A stretch of DNA of 18,025 nucleotides, taken from positions 1-18,025 of the forward strand of contig CAKTOK010000033.1 of NCBI GenBank assembly GCA_934589835.1, written 5' to 3'. The notes under the pieces are model-generated. The model made no database searches. It was not told where the DNA came from and worked only from the letters and a program-made list of their open reading frames with translations. Numbering within the stretch: position 1 is the first letter of the stretch; each line of letters begins with the position of its first letter. The translations under genes were made by a program, and so were the position numbers. Below, piece by piece: positions 14,785 through 18,025 of this stretch. The stretch comes from an uncultured Oscillospiraceae bacterium. GTDB taxonomy: Bacteria > Bacillota > Clostridia > Oscillospirales > Oscillospiraceae.

Positions 14785-16515
14785 TCACACATACCGCTGG
14801 GAGTTGACATCGAACACGCCCCGGGTGGTGATACGCAGGCTGGGGATCACCGGCAGCGCCATGAAGCTCAGCGTCATGAACGGGTCGATGCCCTCGGAGA
14901 CGCCCAACCCGTAGGCGGCAGCCTTGGCGGCCTCCAGATCGCGGTTCACGTTGACCAGACTGTCGTCGGACATGATGCCCGCGATGGCCAGCAGCACGTC
15001 GCCCTTCACCTGGCCGTCCTCCGCCACAGTGATGCCGCCGTGGTTCTGCACGATGTGGTTGGCGGCGAAGGCCATGTCCTCCTCATTGGTGCCCACCACG
15101 ATGATGTTGTGGCTGTCGTGGCTGATGCTGGTGGCTACCGCGCCCTTCTTCAGGCCGTAGCCCTTGATGTAACCCAGACCGATGTGGTGAGTGTTCTTGT
15201 GCCGCTCAATGACGGCGATCTTCAGGATGTCGTAATCCACGTCGATGCGGTCGGTGTAGCCGCCGTCGGTGGTGGTGATCTCGCCGTTCACCATGCCGAT
15301 CACCGCGTGGGGACGGTCGTCGGTGAAGTCCGCGGCGCTCAGGGATGCCACATGGAACGTGTCGTGGGCGCGGTTGACCAGATACGGGTCGATCTCCGGG
15401 GCGGGGAAGTCCGCCACCACGCCATTTTCCACCATCAGCACGCCGCGCTTGTACACCTTCTCGATGTTGAAGTGCTCAAAGTCGTCGATGATGACGAAGT
15501 CCGCCAGATAGCCCGGCGCGATAGCGCCGCGGTTGTTCAGCAGGAAGTACCGCGCCGCGTTGTGGCAGGCGGCCTTGATGGCCGTGATGGGGTCTGCGCC
15601 CAGCGAGATGGCCTTCTTCACGATGTAGTCGATGTGCCCCTTCTCCAGCAGGTCGTTGGGGTGCTTGTCATCGGTGCAGAACATACACCGCTCCACGTAT
15701 TTGTCGCACAGCAGAGGGGCCAGCGCCTCCAGATTGCGGGCGGCGGTGCCTTCACGGATCATGATGAACTGCCCCCGCTCCAGCTTGGCAATGGCGTCGG
15801 CCAGATCATGGCACTCGTGGTCGGAGTACACGCCCGCCGCCACATAGGCGTTGAGATCGTTGCCCTTCAGGTCCGGCGCGTGACCGTCGATCTTCTTGTG
15901 GTGGGCCTGACTGGCCACGATCTTCTCCACCACCTGGGGGTCGCCGTTGATGGTGCCCACAAAGTTCATCATCTCCGCCAGCCCCTGTACACGGGGATGG
16001 TCATAGAACGAGTCGATGGCGCGGTAATCCAGATTGGCGCCGGACTCATCCAGCGGCGTGGCCGGTACGCAGGAGGGCAGCATGAACCGCACATCCACCG
16101 GCAGATCCTCCGTGGCCTGCAGCATATACTCGATGCCGTCGGTGCCCATGACGTTGGCGATCTCGTGGGGGTCGGTGATGACAGTGGTGGTGCCATGGGG
16201 CAGCACCGCCTTGGCAAACTCCGTGGGACTCACCAGCGAGCTCTCCAGATGAATGTGGGCGTCCACGAAGCCGGGCAGCACGATCTTGCCGCTGACGTCC
16301 ACCTCCACCGCGCCGCTGTATTCACCCATGCCCACGATCAGGCCCTCCGCCACGGCGATATCCCCGTGGCACAGCTCATTGGAGAACACGTTGACGTAGG
16401 TGGCGTTTTTCAGCACCAGATCCGCCGGCTCCCGCCCTGCCGCTACCGCGATGACCCGCAGCTTCTTGTTCAGCTTGCGGTTGATCTTTCCGGCATAGCT
16501 CTCTTTCACAGACAT
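14785..16515 (-). CDS. ade: Adenine deaminase
   Basis: This amidohydrolase-superfamily enzyme converts adenine to hypoxanthine and ammonia in the cytosol (purine salvage). It has 576 residues, normal for the family. Visible: the metal-binding HIHLESS motif (His87, His89), TDPHEIANVMG (His118), GLAEMMNF (Glu181), DGHAPDL (His212), SDHE (His233) and CTDDKHP with the catalytic-type Asp near 282-283. The long C-terminal adenine-deaminase domain ends in RITTRGVFDV. The ATG at 16513-16515 follows AGGAG with 9 nt spacing. It lies downstream of the apt-like gene on the same strand, but a strong terminator and a separate promoter intervene, so the two are neighbours in function rather than a simple operon. 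No purine riboswitch is visible in its short 5' UTR. Confidence 0.96.
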   Translation of the reverse strand: MSVKESYAGKINRKLNKKLRVIAVAAGREPADLVLKNATYVNVFSNELCHGDIAVAEGLIVGMGEYSGAVEVDVSGKIVLPGFVDAHIHLESSLVSPTEFAKAVLPHGTTTVITDPHEIANVMGTDGIEYMLQATEDLPVDVRFMLPSCVPATPLDESGANLDYRAIDSFYDHPRVQGLAEMMNFVGTINGDPQVVEKIVASQAHHKKIDGHAPDLKGNDLNAYVAAGVYSDHECHDLADAIAKLERGQFIMIREGTAARNLEALAPLLCDKYVERCMFCTDDKHPNDLLEKGHIDYIVKKAISLGADPITAIKAACHNAARYFLLNNRGAIAPGYLADFVIIDDFEHFNIEKVYKRGVLMVENGVVADFPAPEIDPYLVNRAHDTFHVASLSAADFTDDRPHAVIGMVNGEITTTDGGYTDRIDVDYDILKIAVIERHKNTHHIGLGYIKGYGLKKGAVATSISHDSHNIIVVGTNEEDMAFAANHIVQNHGGITVAEDGQVKGDVLLAIAGIMSDDSLVNVNRDLEAAKAAAYGLGVSEGIDPFMTLSFMALPVIPSLRITTRGVFDVNSQRYV

Positions 16516-16574
16516 ATATTCCGACTCCTTTCAGGGCATCTCCACCAGAATGCCATTAGATTTGTTAATTCTAA

Positions 16575-16603
16575 ATATTACCACAGCTTATCGTAAAAGT
16601 CTA
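16575..16603 (-). promoter_or_regulatory. Probable promoter of adenine deaminase
   Basis: The minus strand has -35 TAGACT (16598-16603), a 17-bp spacer and -10 TAATAT (16575-16580). Each box matches consensus at 4 of 6 positions. It begins just after the T-run of the upstream terminator, which supports independent transcription of ade. Confidence 0.5.
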
Positions 16604-16616
16604 CCCTCCCAGTCAT

Positions 16617-16649
16617 AAAAAAAGTGCGGCAGCCCTTGGGCTGCCACAC
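16617..16649 (-). terminator. Terminator of the apt-like gene
   Basis: A hairpin with perfect core GGCAGCC/GGCTGCC (loop CAAG) is extended by GTG/CAC across one mismatch. Seven T residues follow on the minus strand. It lies 17 bp after the apt-like stop codon. Confidence 0.9.
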
Positions 16650-16666
16650 GTTCTGCTTATGTATCC

Positions 16667-17227
16667 TTACTTCACGGTGCCATCGGCGTTGAACACCGGC
16701 AGAGGCGCCAGGAACCTGATGTCGCTGCGGTTGGCGGCATCGCCCTCGGCCAGCACCGCCACGCGGCCTGTCACAGTACCGCCTGCCAGCTTTACCAGCT
16801 CCTCCATGGCGTGGATGGAGCCGCCGGTGGAGATCACATCGTCCATCAGCAGGATGCGCTTGCCGCGGATCAGATCCGCATCGTCGCGGCCCAGATACAG
16901 CCGCTGGACTCCGGCGGTAGTGATGGAACGATCCTCCACATGGATCGGATCGGGCATATAGGCCTTGGGGCCCTTGCGGGCAATGAAGTAGCGCTTTGCG
17001 CCGCTCTGACGCGCCATCTCATGGATCAGGGGGATGGATTTGGCCTCGGCGGTGAATAGATAATCGTAGCTGTCCGGCTCCACCAGCGCCAGCATCTCGC
17101 GGGCGCAGGCCACCGTCAGCTCCGCATCGCCGAAGCAGATGAAAGCGCCGATGTACAGATCGTCGGTCACCTTACAAATGGGCAGCTCCCGCTGCAGACC
17201 GGCCACGGTAATGGGGTAAACAGGCAT
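16667..17227 (-). CDS. Adenine phosphoribosyltransferase-like protein
   Basis: This 186-residue type I phosphoribosyltransferase has the PRPP-binding loop RILLMDDVISTGGS (about 125-138), here with two acidic residues and a glycine-rich turn. It also has TAEAKSIPLIHEMAR and YFIARKGPKAYM, typical of the clostridial proteins annotated as adenine phosphoribosyltransferase. Such enzymes join adenine (or another purine base) to PRPP, giving the nucleotide and pyrophosphate. Specificity for adenine rather than hypoxanthine or xanthine cannot be proved from sequence, so I leave the symbol open. Adenine deaminase next door supports a role in adenine salvage. The ATG at 17225-17227 follows AGGAG with 9 nt spacing. 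It has its own promoter and terminator. Confidence 0.85.
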   Translation of the reverse strand: MPVYPITVAGLQRELPICKVTDDLYIGAFICFGDAELTVACAREMLALVEPDSYDYLFTAEAKSIPLIHEMARQSGAKRYFIARKGPKAYMPDPIHVEDRSITTAGVQRLYLGRDDADLIRGKRILLMDDVISTGGSIHAMEELVKLAGGTVTGRVAVLAEGDAANRSDIRFLAPLPVFNADGTVK

Positions 17228-17314
17228 GATTCAAATCTCCTTTTGCAGCGCGGCGCAGCGTAGGGAGGCCGTCTGCCGTCATAAAATGGCGCTGCACATA
17301 CAGCGACATTTTAC

Positions 17315-17342
17315 ATTATAGGATAATTTGGAAAAAAGTCAA
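17315..17342 (-). promoter_or_regulatory. Promoter of the apt-like gene
   Basis: The minus strand has -35 TTGACT (17337-17342), a 16-bp spacer and perfect -10 TATAAT (17315-17320). The predicted transcript has a 5' UTR of about 80 nt. Confidence 0.8.
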
Positions 17343-17542
17343 GCGAAAGACGGCAGCGTCCGCGATTTTACGCAAAAAAGCGCCCATGCTTTAAAGTGCA
17401 AAAGCAGTCGGCATTTTGTGAAAAAAACCGCAAAAATAAGGGGCGTTTTGTGCGTGTCTGCGTGTATGAGTATTCAACAATATGCACAAAAAGGACGGCG
17501 GATTTTTTACGGCTGCGTGACGGGGATTTGTCCGCTAACCCC

Positions 17543-18025
<483 letters not shown>

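Noticed and set aside
15040..16596. A 518-codon plus-strand open frame opposite adenine deaminase
   Set aside because: It is antisense to a clear amidohydrolase, rich in Val/His/Asp from reversed codons, and has no family resemblance.
17228..17308. Purine riboswitch in front of the apt-like gene
   Set aside because: The 80-nt leader has small hairpins, but I cannot see the conserved three-way-junction bases of the purine aptamer.

Overview
The window is GC-rich (about 60%) chromosomal DNA from what looks like a Gram-positive, low-oxygen gut bacterium of the class Clostridia, probably Oscillospiraceae-like. I infer this from the strong AGGAGG-type ribosome binding sites, the sigma-A-type promoters with 16-17 bp spacers, a clostridial-style NADP glutamate dehydrogenase, the stand-alone adenine deaminase, and a giant secreted transglutaminase/FN3/BspA-type LRR protein. 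No mobile element, phage gene, CRISPR array, rRNA or tRNA is visible.

Layout, left to right. (1) 95-2715, minus strand: a methionine ABC importer operon, metQ-metN-metI. The 500 bp upstream (2716-3234) hold a promoter, a 39-codon leader ORF with 9 Met and 4 Cys codons, and a strong intrinsic terminator. This is the textbook layout of a ribosome-mediated attenuator. No SAM or T-box riboswitch is visible there. (2) 3235-4425, plus strand: glyA (serine hydroxymethyltransferase), divergent from the leader, with its own promoter next to a tandem 10-bp repeat. (3) 4490-5809, minus: a MATE efflux protein. It is divergent from (4) 5956-6810, plus: a PhzF-family enzyme. Their promoters lie back to back around an inverted repeat. 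(5) 6973-14721, plus: one 2582-residue secreted protein made of a signal peptide, a transglutaminase-like domain (Cys240/His277/Asp292), eight FN3 repeats and more than 40 leucine-rich repeats. (6) 14785-16515 and 16667-17227, minus: adenine deaminase and an adenine-phosphoribosyltransferase-like protein. These form a purine-salvage pair with separate promoters and a terminator between them. (7) 17649 to the right edge, plus: the first 125 codons of NADP-glutamate dehydrogenase.

Working together: the metQNI products import methionine, and glyA supplies one-carbon units that methionine synthesis and purine synthesis both draw on. The apt-like and ade genes both act on adenine. The best candidate for something undescribed is the Met/Cys-rich leader peptide and attenuator of metQNI. 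The long non-coding stretches are 2716-2871 plus 2992-3234 (leader control region and divergent promoters) and 17228-17648 (two divergent promoters and 5' UTRs; nothing else recognisable in its middle).
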